Origin: Trichomonas vaginalis G3
Taxonomy: Eukaryota > Parabasalia > Trichomonadida > Trichomonadidae
Length of the DNA stretch: 64,000 nt
Direction: 5' to 3'
Assembly (NCBI RefSeq): GCF_026262505.1
Contig: NC_067207.1
Coordinates: forward strand, 938,252-1,002,251
The notes beneath the pieces were generated by a model, which saw only the letters and a list, made by a program, of their open reading frames with translations, did no database searches and was not told where the DNA came from. Below are positions 37,961 through 49,218 of this stretch, piece by piece. The translations under genes were made by a program, and so were the position numbers. Positions within the stretch are counted from its first letter, which is position 1. The number at the start of each line of letters is the position of its first letter.

Positions 37961-38306
37961 ATAAATTGTTTAGTTTTATTTTTGTACCAAAATGTTTACT
38001 TTTTATGCTTAATTCTTAAACATAGACGTTTTCAAATAATATAAACTATTACAAGTTTGAATATAAAACAAATTTGGTTTCAACCTTCTATAAGTTAACT
38101 GAATTATATACTTAAATCTGTTTACTTATTTAAGTTTGGCTATAATTTGAGGAATATGATAAGCAAAATAGAAATGAAATACATATTTGTAGAAAGGTTA
38201 AAATTATTTGTTCGAAAAAGCAAAATTGAATAGACATATATGATCCGATATAGAATACAAGACATTTATTTTCATCAACAAGTTAAATAAAAGAATTCAA
38301 ACAAAA
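37961..38306. other. Intergenic, convergent gene ends
   Basis: About 350 bp of AT-rich DNA between the papain-like gene and a small membrane-protein gene that run toward each other. I see no repeat or reading frame in it. Confidence 0.5.
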
Positions 38307-38669
38307 TTAATTTTCATTGACCTGAAATAGATCAATTTTTTCAGCATTGCTGAAGGTCATGTAAACTTCAGGAGTTATATGTGGTAGCTTCGAAAGTAAT
38401 TCGACATTTCCGGCGATAACAGAATGTGCGTCATTAACTGGAATTTTAAGAATCGCAATAGCGCGGTTCGGATCTGTATCATCTTTTGGATCGAAATCTT
38501 TGTTTTTACTTGATATGATGTTTGATTCTAATTTATCTTCTATTCTTTGACGTCTTTTACGCATCCAGTCCAAAATGTATATAACTGATGTAACAATAAT
38601 CACTATAAGTGATATAATAATTGTTATGTTTAACATTAATGGGGAGTTTTCCCATATTTTAATTCCCAT
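38307..38669 (-). CDS. Small single-pass membrane protein
   Basis: 120 residues from ATG 38669 (MGIKIWENSPL). One membrane segment (LNITIIISLIVIIVTSVIYI, about residues 13-33) is followed by a basic stop-transfer (RKRRQR) and a cytoplasmic-looking tail. Family not recognised. GTCACTTTTTAATTCC lies just before the ATG, the same promoter-like motif seen at the CAP-Gly gene. It is divergent from the kinase. Confidence 0.6.
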   Translation of the reverse strand: MGIKIWENSPLMLNITIIISLIVIIVTSVIYILDWMRKRRQRIEDKLESNIISSKNKDFDPKDDTDPNRAIAILKIPVNDAHSVIAGNVELLSKLPHITPEVYMTFSNAEKIDLFQVNEN

Positions 38670-39063
38670 CTCGGAATTAAAAAGTGACAAAAAGCTTTTT
38701 CAAAATTTCTCTTTTTATTGATCCAATATATGCCTATTTTCACTTGCTATTTCTTTAGATTTTTTGTAAAGCTCACAAAATAAAGGAATACAGATTGAAT
38801 TTAGATTTTTGCGGCAGAAATGCATCCACATGATTCAAATTTATGATGATTATTGAGGATTCCATTCGAACTGCATTTTTTGTAAGGGGGTGTTTTGAAG
38901 ATTCAGCGGAAATTTGACATAATGAAGAAATTTTTTGTAAATATCAAATAACTCAACCAGTCTATCGTAGTTCAGTAATATTATTTCAAAATTGAATGAT
39001 CCGAATGTGATTGGTGATTCCTCTTTCAATATTATGTCAGTTTTTTATTGAAATCTTTGTGAG
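38670..39063. promoter_or_regulatory. Divergent region between small membrane-protein gene and kinase
   Basis: 394 bp shared by two divergent genes. GTCACTTTTT lies at the left edge on the small gene's strand. T-rich tracts precede the kinase ATG (TTATTGAAATCTTTGTGAG). No other structure seen. Confidence 0.35.
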
Positions 39064-41469
39064 ATGATTAGTGGCATTCGATCTGTGGAAGATCTCGGCA
39101 AACTTCTTCCACAATTCGTAGTCCACAATGAAGATTTTCAATTCGTGAAGTCAATTGGAAAAGGTGGCTTCAGTGAAGTATTCAGTGCATCATACACACC
39201 AACAAAGCAGATGTGCGCAGTAAAAAAGCTAAAATTCCGTGATTTATCAGGCAAAAACTTCGAAGCTCTTTCAAGAGAACTCCAAATCCTTTCAAAAAAC
39301 GCTCATCCTTACTTATTAGGTTTCGTGGGCTTCTCGATAGATCGCCCATTTATCATTGTGACAGAATACTTACCTAATGGATCCCTCTTTGACGCGCTCC
39401 GCTGGAAAGATAACCATAAGCCTTTGACAGGAACTCAAAAAACTTTAATTGCAATGTGTATAGCAAGCGGAATGGCAAAATTACATAAGAATCGCATCAT
39501 GCATCGCGATTTGAAGTCTCTTAATATACTTCTCGATGAAGATTTGCTTCCTCGTGTAATTGATTTCGGATTGTCAAAATTTTATGATGAGAAAGATGAA
39601 ACACTTACGGAAGTCCTCGGAACAACGCATTGGATGGCACCAGAATTATTCGAAAATAAAGGATATACAAATAAAATCGATGTTTACGCTTACGGAGTGC
39701 TTCTTTGGGAGATGCTTACCAACAGTATTCCTTACGCAGGCAAATCCAATACACAGATCATATACGATGTCGTTAAAAAAGGAAAAAGACCTCCAATTCC
39801 CATCAGAACTCCTTCTGGTCTCAAAAACCTCATAAACGCATGCTGGGATCAGAATCCGAACAGCAGACCTACGTTTAAAGAAATTTTCCAGCAGTTTGCA
39901 GCGAATATTGCTTATTACGACGGAACAAACAAAGATGACATTGCCAGTCAAGTCACGAAGATCAAGATATCGAAACATTCACCTAAATCATTCAAACAAC
40001 CTGAAGGATTAAGAGCATCTGAAATAAAAACTTATGAACAGCCGAAAGACGACTACGAAATACTTATTAAGCTTGATTCTCTTGTAGATATTAACAGACA
40101 AGATTACGAAGCGATGCTTAAAGAAATTGTTTCGATTCTTCCATCAGATTACGCGGATTCGTTCTTTGGAGTCATTGGAAACATTTTATCACCGACAACA
40201 CCCATCAAGATCATCCAATTACTTCTTTCTGCTATAGAAAAGTTCATTTATCAAGAACAAATTTTTTATAAAGTTTTTATTCAGAAGAAAATCTACGCAA
40301 AGCTCACCTTTAAAGACAAATCAGTTGCGCATCAACTCCTAGGTATCTATCTACAGTTCTTTTCCAATTCTCCCGCTGAAGTTTCGGATGAAATTATTGA
40401 TACAGTCAAATTCTACATTCCAACGCATCCTATGCATGTTTTACGTCTTATCAATGCATATACATGCAATAAAAGGTGCAGGAAGAGCGCTCTTACGAAG
40501 TTTTGGTCATTTGCGGATATGGTCTTTCAATATGACAAAGAATTCATTAACGGAGGTGTTGCACAAGGCCTTGCTAAGCTTATTTTCACTTTGTTGGCCT
40601 TATATCCTCAGTTTTTGAAGGCAAGATTACAATATATCCAAAACACCCTCAAATCGATACTTCTTAGAGGTGGAAACGAAGCAGCCATCGCCTTAGACAT
40701 GATGTGTGCTGAAAACGACCTCCATGTCGCTCTTCCTGAAAATTTTGTATCACAAAATTTGGATGAACCAATGTTAGGCCACAGAATACTAACCTGGATC
40801 ATCAAATGCCCACAGTTCATCACGGAATCAGTCATCCAAGCCTTGATTGCCTTAGCGGAAAAGAATATCGACGCAACTCTCGTTTTGTGTGAGGTTTCTA
40901 AGAATCCGGACAACGCTAAGATCATTTTCTCATCAATGAAATCATGGGTAGTCATGAGTTTGCCCACTCTTGAGTACACATTGAAATTATTGATGGTAAT
41001 TCTTTCCCACGAGTTCTGTCGGACCAATTTACCACAAGAGATCATTATTTTCCTTCAAAGCATACTCGAAAATGAAGGAGATCTCTATGAAACAATTTAT
41101 CCAATTTTTATGTCGATAGAAATCACTCCTGCGATGGTCAAACTCTCACAGCAGTTCATAGAAAGGCTTTTTGATAAGACTTTCCAGAGAGGAAACTCCG
41201 ATTTGATTATTGAATCTCTCAGAATAATCAAGAAAATCGCGGAAGTGGGCTATTCACCTGGATTCATCACCATTCTGCCGTACATACACAGAATGATCAC
41301 AACAAATGGCTGGGCAGTGCTTGTTGTGCCAATTGTTGCACTTTTCAGCAAACATCCAGAAATGAAAGAGCATTTGAGCGGAAGTAAGATATTGAGAGAG
41401 ATACAGTTCATCAAGGATGAATCTGTACAAGCGGATATTGAAATTATAAGATCGAATATTCCATTCTAA
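39064..41469 (+). CDS. TKL-family protein kinase with C-terminal helical repeat region (copy 2, complete)
   Basis: 801 residues. The kinase domain spans about 25-285: Gly loop IGKGGFSEVF (31-40), CAVKK with Lys54, HRDLKSLNILL (147-157), DFGLSKF (167-173), GTTHWMAPE (186-194) and a C-lobe Arg in NSRPTFKEI. All catalytic residues are present, and HRDLKSLN with TTHWMAPE fits the tyrosine-kinase-like group. Residues 320-801 look like ARM/HEAT helices and probably bind partners. No membrane segment. Its C-terminal two thirds from position 40199 is duplicated at 1-1271. Substrates unknown. Confidence 0.9.
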   Translation: MISGIRSVEDLGKLLPQFVVHNEDFQFVKSIGKGGFSEVFSASYTPTKQMCAVKKLKFRDLSGKNFEALSRELQILSKNAHPYLLGFVGFSIDRPFIIVTEYLPNGSLFDALRWKDNHKPLTGTQKTLIAMCIASGMAKLHKNRIMHRDLKSLNILLDEDLLPRVIDFGLSKFYDEKDETLTEVLGTTHWMAPELFENKGYTNKIDVYAYGVLLWEMLTNSIPYAGKSNTQIIYDVVKKGKRPPIPIRTPSGLKNLINACWDQNPNSRPTFKEIFQQFAANIAYYDGTNKDDIASQVTKIKISKHSPKSFKQPEGLRASEIKTYEQPKDDYEILIKLDSLVDINRQDYEAMLKEIVSILPSDYADSFFGVIGNILSPTTPIKIIQLLLSAIEKFIYQEQIFYKVFIQKKIYAKLTFKDKSVAHQLLGIYLQFFSNSPAEVSDEIIDTVKFYIPTHPMHVLRLINAYTCNKRCRKSALTKFWSFADMVFQYDKEFINGGVAQGLAKLIFTLLALYPQFLKARLQYIQNTLKSILLRGGNEAAIALDMMCAENDLHVALPENFVSQNLDEPMLGHRILTWIIKCPQFITESVIQALIALAEKNIDATLVLCEVSKNPDNAKIIFSSMKSWVVMSLPTLEYTLKLLMVILSHEFCRTNLPQEIIIFLQSILENEGDLYETIYPIFMSIEITPAMVKLSQQFIERLFDKTFQRGNSDLIIESLRIIKKIAEVGYSPGFITILPYIHRMITTNGWAVLVVPIVALFSKHPEMKEHLSGSKILREIQFIKDESVQADIEIIRSNIPF

Positions 41470-41519
41470 TATGTTTTGTAAATTATATAATTTCGTTTAT
41501 AAATTTTTTTATGATTTTT

Positions 41520-41647
41520 TTAAGGGTGCACTTACGCCCCTATGACACGGCCTTTAATTCAGATGTTTAAGGTTAATTTTCAATGGTGCTTCACGCCAGT
41601 TGTCAAAAATTTGAATTAATGTCAGATGGGCGTAAATGCAGCCTTAA
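41520..41647. repeat. MITE-A, copy 2
   Basis: Same element as 1322-1449, with TTAAGGGTGCACTTACGCCC at the left and its imperfect complement at the right. Both copies share it, so it predates the duplication. Confidence 0.6.
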
Positions 41648-41718
41648 GGGTGCACTTTCTTACATCATCTCCCAAGATGCACATTAAATAATAAGCATCT
41701 TATATAGAAATACTAATC

Positions 41719-43122
41719 CTATGCTCCATGTGAAAGAAGAAATTTGATAAACTCTTTATTATTTTTACTTGCTGCATGGCGAAGAGCGGTTTCTCCTTTT
41801 TTATCTTTTTCATTTATATTTGCACCATGCGAAATAAGTAATTCTGCTGTTTCTTTACTATTAAAACGTGCTGCATAATGAAGAACAGTTTGTCCATCGT
41901 TATCTTTTTCATTGATATTCGCGCCATGCGAAATAAGAAGTTCTGCTGTTTCTTTATAATTATAACTTGCTGCAACATGAAGAGCGGTTTGCCCATATTG
42001 ATCTTTTTCATTGATATTCGCGCCATGCGAAATAAGAAGTTCTGCTGTTCCTTTATAATTATAACTTGCTGCATAATGAAGAGAAGTTTGTCTATCCATA
42101 TCCTTTTGATTGATATCTGCACCATGTGAAAGAAGAAGTTCGGCTATTTCTTTGCTATTTAATTCTGCTGCATAGAGAAGAGCAGCTTTTCCATTTTCTC
42201 TTTCATTGATATTTGCAATATGTGAAAGGAAGTATTCGAGTAAGGATGGAATGTTGAGTATTGCTGAATAAAGAAAGCATTTGTTAACATCATTAGTTTG
42301 ATCAAAATAAACTAATAAGGATTCAAGATTATTAAATTTTGCACAACCTTCTAAATTGATATTAATATTGTATTCATTCATCAAGAATGTAACAAAATCA
42401 ATGTTGTGTGAAATAATTGCATACTCCATACATTCTTTATCGGGTCTTTGATTTTTCAAACATTCACTCATTATCTCTGGATTTCCTCTTAAAAATGAAA
42501 ATTTTAGACATGTTTGAGTTATTTCTGAGTTAAATTTTGTTCTTAAGAACTTAAAACAGTCAACTGCCCGATGGTAACAACATAATTCAAGTAATGAATA
42601 TCCATAATAAGAATGAGGATATAAAGTGCTACCGAGTATTTGATCTTTATCAAATCCATCTATTTCTGTGAATGTAATGAATCTTTCTAAGTCATTATAC
42701 ATAATTGCTCTGTAAATTGTATCTTCTGTATGAAAATTGAGATTTTCTGAGTTAATTGTTTCGAATTTATCAGATTTGTCTAATTTAATTCCATATTCTT
42801 TATAAAATAGGTATCTAACAGTTAATGAAACTTTGGTTTCCTCGTTTATTTGATAATTATCATATATAATTTTGGCAAGAGATAAATATGACTTTGTGTA
42901 GCGATTATTATACGGTATAATTTGCAAAATATCTTTGATAATATTTTGAGGAGGATAGTTCTTGGATTCAATCAATTCTGTTTTGATCATTTTGTAAATC
43001 TTGTTTATTTCTTCTTCATTTTCAGTTTTCAGCTGATACAATGCATTATATGAATCGATGTAGTATTTACACATACTTCGCAATTCACTGTATTTATTTT
43101 GGTGAGTGTCTTGATCAGACAT
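41719..43122 (-). CDS. Ankyrin-repeat protein, ankyrin gene 1 (copy 2), intact
   Basis: Translation identical to 1521-2924: DUF3447-like N-terminal region, then five ankyrin repeats, no membrane segment. The MSDQD start is at 43122; the outer in-frame ATG is at 43146. It keeps the divergent arrangement with an intact CAP-Gly gene at 43625. Of the three ankyrin genes in the block, only this one is undamaged in both copies. Confidence 0.85.
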   Translation of the reverse strand: MSDQDTHQNKYSELRSMCKYYIDSYNALYQLKTENEEEINKIYKMIKTELIESKNYPPQNIIKDILQIIPYNNRYTKSYLSLAKIIYDNYQINEETKVSLTVRYLFYKEYGIKLDKSDKFETINSENLNFHTEDTIYRAIMYNDLERFITFTEIDGFDKDQILGSTLYPHSYYGYSLLELCCYHRAVDCFKFLRTKFNSEITQTCLKFSFLRGNPEIMSECLKNQRPDKECMEYAIISHNIDFVTFLMNEYNININLEGCAKFNNLESLLVYFDQTNDVNKCFLYSAILNIPSLLEYFLSHIANINERENGKAALLYAAELNSKEIAELLLSHGADINQKDMDRQTSLHYAASYNYKGTAELLISHGANINEKDQYGQTALHVAASYNYKETAELLISHGANINEKDNDGQTVLHYAARFNSKETAELLISHGANINEKDKKGETALRHAASKNNKEFIKFLLSHGA

Positions 43123-43624
43123 TAATAATTTTTTATAAGGATACAATTATACTATTTAAAACATTTTTAAAATTCATTGTGAAAAATAAATGCTACATGA
43201 TATCTGTGGAAAAACACTGATCACAAAAATTTCAGATTACATTTATGCATTTTGATTAAGTTTGTAGATATGAAATAACACAATTACAACATGAATGTCT
43301 CAATCAATAATATTTTCATCAAGATGCGTATTTTAAAAGCGTTATTTGCTAATGGAAGTTATATACAAAGTTATAAGTTAAACTTATATATATATATTTT
43401 TACCCAAAGTTCTTTCAATTATATTGATATGGAGGAAAAGTTCTTTCAATTACATTGATAAGAAGGAAAAGTTCTTTCAATCGGAGAAGATAATAATTTT
43501 CTCCAAGCAAGATCCTTGGTAGTTCCTATTATTATCAGAATTGGCTTAAATGAATGATATTACAATAGCAATTGAGCAAAATATAAAAAATTGTCACTTT
43601 TTGATTTTTTTAAAAAAAGATTTT

Positions 43625-45397
43625 ATGGAATTAAAAGTCGGAACTATTATAGAATTTATGGGTAAAAAGGGTGAGATAAAGTTTGTTGGGCCTTATGCTG
43701 ACAGACCTGAGCCTTACGTAGGAATTGAACTTGAAGTTCCAAAAGGAAAAAATAGTGGCATCATTAAGGGCGTTAAAATGTTCGAATGCAGAGAAAATCA
43801 TGGTATATTTGCAAAATATAACGATATTTTAAAGTTTTGCAAAATAATTAATCCAAATTCGCCAAATATCCAAAAATCTCCATCAAGTGTTTCATTTCAA
43901 GAAATACCTCCGAACGAAGCATCTCCAAAACCACTTACTAAGTCTCCTTCTGATGCATCTCTACAAAATTCTCCTTTATCTCGTTCAAAAACTTTTTCAT
44001 CCGATAGTTTAATAGAATCACGCGAAGCATTAGAGGCCAAACTCAAGAAATATCAAGAATACATCTCAATAACCAAAGAAAAACTCGAAAAATTACAAGA
44101 AAAAACTAATATTGTCCAAAAACTTATTCAAAGGAAAGAAATAGAAAACGAAGCAGATCTAAATGGTCGCAAACAAGAGTTCGCCAAGATCATTTACAAA
44201 AAACAGATAAAACTCGAACAAGATTTGATAAAAATCGAAGAAGAATGTATACAATCTGCCAGACGCGTCAGAGTCTTAGCGGAAACAGCTGATGGTCGTG
44301 TTTCAAAGGCAAAAATCGTATTACTTGAGAAAATTAACAATGAACATATTGAATATCAACAATCTCTTCAACAACTGCTTGATGCGCAGAGAATCAACTT
44401 AAGTACAGCTAGTAGATCAATACAGACCCTTAAAAGAAGAGTTCCGAGAACTGCAAACACTTTAAAAAAGCATCAACAAAATTTAGAAATTCTCAAAAAA
44501 AATTTGAAAGAAATTGAAGGTAAATTATCGGAAAAAGTACCAGATTTCAAAGACGTGAATGATCTAAAAGAGAAAGTAGACAAGTTAAGACTAGAAGACA
44601 AAGAAATTAAGTTAAAAGAAAAAATGAAAGAAATTGATTCCGAAATTATGACTTGTTTCATCACGGAAATCATGCAAAAGGACAACCCATTGATTGTATT
44701 AGCGTTTAAAGTATCTTTGTTGCATGCAAAAGCGAAATCTTATGCTGAATTTGCAAATGGCAAGAAAAAAGCTTTGGCTTTCTATCTATTGTATATATTA
44801 GAGTTCATACAAGTCATACTTACGGGATTCCACTCAAGAGTCTCCGGATTTCAAGAAATTGTTGAAGAATTAGATAAAATTTCAAATTCTATTGATAATG
44901 GAAAATTAACTATTGATTGTAGCAAGCTTGTTAATATTACGAAGGATATAACATATATCCAGCTCGATCAATGCTTAACTCCTCATTTTCTGAAATACAT
45001 TTCTTATCTTTCGACAAATCAAGAGAACAAGTCCATTTTGACAGACATAGCGAATGAAATGGACATTTCCTTGCATCCAGACTTCATGGAACCCGAAGAT
45101 GGGAAGTTATTAATGAAAATTATTTCTGAATTGAAGAATTCTCATAACGGAAATGTTTTCAACTCGATTGAAGATCTGATTAACCTTTATGAGAAGTATG
45201 GGAAGAGAAAGATGAGTTTTATCAACATTTTGAAGACAAAAGATGACGAAAACAAAAAAGCGAAAGAAAAATTAGTTCTTTTGGCCCAACAAGAGAAAGA
45301 TAAGTACGAAGAACAAGTTCTGAAGATTGAGGAAGAAAGAGACAGACTTTGCAAAGAAAGACTTCAACTTTTGGAAAAAATCAAATCAAAGAAATAA
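43625..45397 (+). CDS. CAP-Gly domain coiled-coil protein (copy 2), intact
   Basis: 590 residues from ATG 43625. The CAP-Gly domain at 1-70 has the key loop PKGKNSG (39-45) and the hydrophobic FECRENHGIFAKYNDIL. A Ser/Pro-rich linker (SPSSVSFQEIPPNEASPKPL) follows. Coiled coils fill about 120-300 and 520-590, with a helical globular part (FVNGKKKALAF-like, LVNITKDITYIQLDQCL) between. CAP-Gly proteins bind microtubule ends or tubulin tails, as in dynactin, CLIP and tubulin chaperones; coiled coils suggest a dimeric linker. The upstream in-frame ATG at 43550 is considered too early, as it lies before the GTCACTTTTT motif. Confidence 0.8.
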   Translation: MELKVGTIIEFMGKKGEIKFVGPYADRPEPYVGIELEVPKGKNSGIIKGVKMFECRENHGIFAKYNDILKFCKIINPNSPNIQKSPSSVSFQEIPPNEASPKPLTKSPSDASLQNSPLSRSKTFSSDSLIESREALEAKLKKYQEYISITKEKLEKLQEKTNIVQKLIQRKEIENEADLNGRKQEFAKIIYKKQIKLEQDLIKIEEECIQSARRVRVLAETADGRVSKAKIVLLEKINNEHIEYQQSLQQLLDAQRINLSTASRSIQTLKRRVPRTANTLKKHQQNLEILKKNLKEIEGKLSEKVPDFKDVNDLKEKVDKLRLEDKEIKLKEKMKEIDSEIMTCFITEIMQKDNPLIVLAFKVSLLHAKAKSYAEFANGKKKALAFYLLYILEFIQVILTGFHSRVSGFQEIVEELDKISNSIDNGKLTIDCSKLVNITKDITYIQLDQCLTPHFLKYISYLSTNQENKSILTDIANEMDISLHPDFMEPEDGKLLMKIISELKNSHNGNVFNSIEDLINLYEKYGKRKMSFINILKTKDDENKKAKEKLVLLAQQEKDKYEEQVLKIEEERDRLCKERLQLLEKIKSKK

Positions 45398-45687
45398 TAT
45401 TTTTTATATTTATATTTTTATGTTTGTTTTTTATATTATAAATATTTTTTTCTATCTCAGGTCGCCAAAAAAGTTCGGAAATTAAAAATCGCAGTTTGAG
45501 TACTTGCTGATAGTCTGTTCGTCAGATAGTATACATTTGTAAACTATCTGCCACTAATTTTTTTTGTCCTTTCAAAGTTTTTGACAGTGTCAAAAAATAT
45601 ACATCGGTCTCTCATTTTTCCTCTCAAACGACGGTTTTTTTAATAAGCTCAATTTTTCATCGACCTTATAAGGCCGTCAAAATTTTT

Positions 45688-45815
45688 TTAAGGGTGCACT
45701 TACCACTTTCTGACATTCTCTCAAATTTCTTGTTTAAGGTTTTATTTTCTATGTCTCTTCACACCCGTATATCTCTTTTTGAGAGAGTGTCAGAAAGTGG
45801 TAAGTGCACCCTTAA
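45688..45815. repeat. MITE-B, copy 2
   Basis: Counterpart of 5488-5615 with the same arms (TTAAGGGTGCACTTACCACT and complement). The flanks 45398-45687 and 45816-45962 hold no gene that I can see. Confidence 0.75.
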
Positions 45816-45962
45816 AAAAAACTTAGATAACTTATATAAAACTTATTTTACTAATGTGACATATACTATATATGTCATATGAAGAAAATTAGTCTTGCCA
45901 ATTTTGTGATATATTAATCGATTTTTGTGAAATGATCTCTTTTATAATGATCTTTTTTTCTT

Positions 45963-48108
45963 TCATCTGTAAGAAAAAAGATATGTTTCTCCATATTTTT
46001 CATTGATATTCGCACCATGTGAAATAAGAATCTCAATGATTTCTTTATTATTTTTACATGCTGCATAGTGAAGAGAGGTTTGTTCATCTATATCTTTTTC
46101 AATGATATTTGCATTATGTGAAAGAAGAAGTTCTGTTGTTTCTTTACTATTATAACTTGCTGCAATATTGAAGAGCAGTTCTTCCATATTTATCTTTTAC
46201 ATTGATATCTGCACCAAATGAAATAAGAATTTCAACTGTTTCTTTATAATTATAGTATGCTGCAATATGAAGGGCGGGTTTTCCATCGTTATCTTTATTA
46301 TTGATTTTCGCGCCATGTGAAATAAGAAGTTCGGCTGTTTCTTTATAATTATAGTATGCTGTATTATGAAGAGCTGTTTTTCCTTTTTTGTCTTTTTCAT
46401 TGATTTTTGCACCATGTGAAATAAGAATCTCAATGATTTCTTTATAATTATTGCATGCTGCATAGTGAAGAGAGGTCTGTCCGTCTATATCTTTTTCTTC
46501 AATATTTGCGCCATGTGCAATAAGAAGCTCAACGATTTCTTTACAATTATATTCTGCAGCAAGGTGAAGAACAGTTCTTCCAAATTGATCTTTTTCATTG
46601 ATATTTGCGCCATGAGAAATAAGAAGCTCAGCTGTTTCTTTGCAATTATTATGTGCTGCATTATGAAGAGCAGTTTATCCAAAAAGATCTTTTTCTTCAA
46701 GATTTGCGTCATTCAAAACAAGAAGCTTGACTATTTCTATAATATTATTATCTGTGGCAAAATGAAGAGCAGTTTTTCCATATTCACATTTTTCATTGAG
46801 ATTTGCACCATGCGAAATAAGAATTTCAACAGTTTCTTTGCTATTGTTTTCTGCTGCATAGAAAAGAGAGGTTTTTTTAAATTTATCCTTTCCATCGATG
46901 TTTGCACCATGGGAAAGAAGAAATTCAACTATTTCTTTATTATTTTTTATTACTGCATGGTGAAGAGCAGTTTTTCCTTCATTATCTTTTTCATCAATAT
47001 TTGCACCATTTGAAATAAGAAGTTCAACTATTTCTTTATCATTATAGTCTGCAGCTTTATTAAGAGCAGTTTTTCCAAATTGATCTTTTTCATCGATATT
47101 TGCACCATGTAAAAGAAGAAATTCTGCTGTTTCTTTGCAAATATAATATGTGGCATTATGAAGAGCGGTTTTTCAACTTTCATCTTTTCCATTGATATTT
47201 GCACCATGCGAAATGAAATATTCCCAAAGAGATAGGATATTGAATAACGGTGAATAAACAAAGCATTTGTTAATATTATTAGTTTGATCGAAATAAACTA
47301 AAAATGATTCAAGATTTTTATGAACTCCGCAATTTATTAAACCTATGTCCATATTGTATTCATTCATTAAGAAAGTAACAAAATCAATGTTATGAGAAAT
47401 AATCGCATACTCCATGCAAACTATGCTTGGTTTTTGATATTTCAAACACTCGCTCATTATCTCTGGATTTCCACTTAAAAATGAAAAAACTAGACATGTT
47501 TGAGTTATTTCTGAGTTAAATTTTGTTCTTAATAACTTGAAACAATCAACTGCTCCGTGATAGCAACATAACTCAAGTAATGAATATGTTTCGTAAATAT
47601 GTGGATATAATTTGCTTTGTAGCCTTTGATCTTTATCAAATCCTTCTCTTTCTGTGAATGAAATGAATCTTTCTAAGTCATTATACATAATTGCTCTGTA
47701 AATTATATCTTCTGTATGAATATCAAGATTTTCTGACTTAATTGCTTCGAAATTATAAGATTTGTCTAATTTAATTCCATATTCTTTGTAAAATAGGAGG
47801 ATTGAAATATCTTCTACTTTTTTGACCTCTTCCACATGATATTAATCATATATAATTTTGGCAAGAGATAAATATGACTTTGCATAGCGATTATTATACG
47901 GAATGATGTTTAAAATATTTCTGATAATATTTTTAGGAGGATAGTTCTTGGATTCAATCAATTCTGTTTTGATTGTTTTGTAAATCGAGTTTAATATTTC
48001 AGTATTTTCGGTTTTCAAGTGATACAACGTATTGTATAAATTGATGTGATATTGAAAGATACTTTGCAATTCACTGAATTTATTTTGGTGAGTGTCTTGA
48101 TCAGACAT
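45963..48108 (-). pseudogene. Ankyrin gene 2 (copy 2), several stops
   Basis: The MSDQDTHQNKF start at 48108 leads into an N-terminal region that resembles ankyrin gene 3 (LQSIFQYHINLYNTLYHLKT) rather than gene 2 of copy 1. Stops: TAA replacing GAA in YDEYHVEE (about 47841), TGA replacing AGA in DESRKTA (about 47174), and TAA replacing a Lys codon in FGKTA (about 46676). The 3' frame change near 46165 is shared with copy 1. One 99-bp repeat present in copy 1 (about 6336-6434) is absent. Clearly a pseudogene and a mosaic of genes 2 and 3. Confidence 0.8.
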
Positions 48109-48640
48109 TAATAATTTTTTATAAGGATACAATTATACCATTTAAAACATTTTTAAAATTCATTGTGAAAAATAAATGCTACATGATATCTGTGGAAAAA
48201 CACTGATCACAAAAATTTCGGATTTCATTTATGCATTTTGATTAAGTTTGTAGATATGAAATAACACAATTACAACACGGATATCTCAGTCAATAATATT
48301 TTCATCAAGATGCGTATTTTAAAAGCGTTATTTGCTAATGGAGGTTATATACAAAGCTATAAGTTAAACTTATATATATATATTTTTACCCAAAGTTCTT
48401 TCAATTACATTGATATGGAGGAAAAGTTCTTTCAATTACATTGATAAGAAGGAAAAGTTCTTTCAATCGGAGAAGATAATAATTTTCTCCAAGCAAGATC
48501 CTTGGTAGTTCCTATTATTATCAGAATTGGCTTAAATGAATGATATTACAATAGCAATTGAGCAAAATATAAAAAAATGTCACTTTTTGATTTTTTAAAA
48601 AAAAGATTTTATGGAATTAAAAGTCGGAACTATTATAGAA
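48109..48640 (+). pseudogene. Duplicated upstream region plus first codons of a CAP-Gly gene (copy 2)
   Basis: Counterpart of 8007-8537, including the 31-bp tandem repeats and ATG with MELKVGTIIEF codons at 48613. It is cut by MITE-C in the same way, so the fragment arose before the block was duplicated. Confidence 0.7.
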
Positions 48641-49136
48641 TTCTATTGCATTCAATTTTTTTACAAAAGTTTTCTTGCACTTTCTCTCAATTTTGGTGTA
48701 AACATCAGAAAAATAAGTATAAAAATCGAAGTCTTTAGTCCGTGTTAAAAACAAAATATGAAGAAAACCTTCAAAGGAAAGGTCAGGCAAGCATATAGGT
48801 ATGCTTTTTTTAAAGTTTCATGGAAAATAATTTCCATAATCATTTTAAATTGCGTCGTAGAGATATGGAATTGTGATCCTTCAAGGGGCATCGATCCAAC
48901 TAAGTAGTTGCTGGGCGGTCTTTAACCAGTGGAAAGGGAAAGGGAGAAAAGTTAGGAAGTGTTGTTGGCCTCCATTTAGAATATTTTTGAAATAGTATTC
49001 AATATTTTAAAAGATTTATATTAAGTTATATGATTTTTAAAGACATTCGATTTTTTCACTTTTTTTCTGAGTTTACAAAAAAATTGAGAGAAAGTTCCAG
49101 AAAACTTTCTTGTAAAAAATTTAGAAGGCTATAGAA
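48641..49136. repeat. MITE-C, copy 2
   Basis: Counterpart of 8538-9033 with the same imperfect arms (TTCTATTGCATTCAA at the left). It differs by a few single-base changes. The rest to 49218 has nothing seen. Confidence 0.65.
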
Positions 49137-49218
49137 TGACATCATTCTTGCACTTTTTGAGCGATATACACTATGTATGTCATATGAAGAAAATCAGTCT
49201 TGCCAATTTTGTGATATA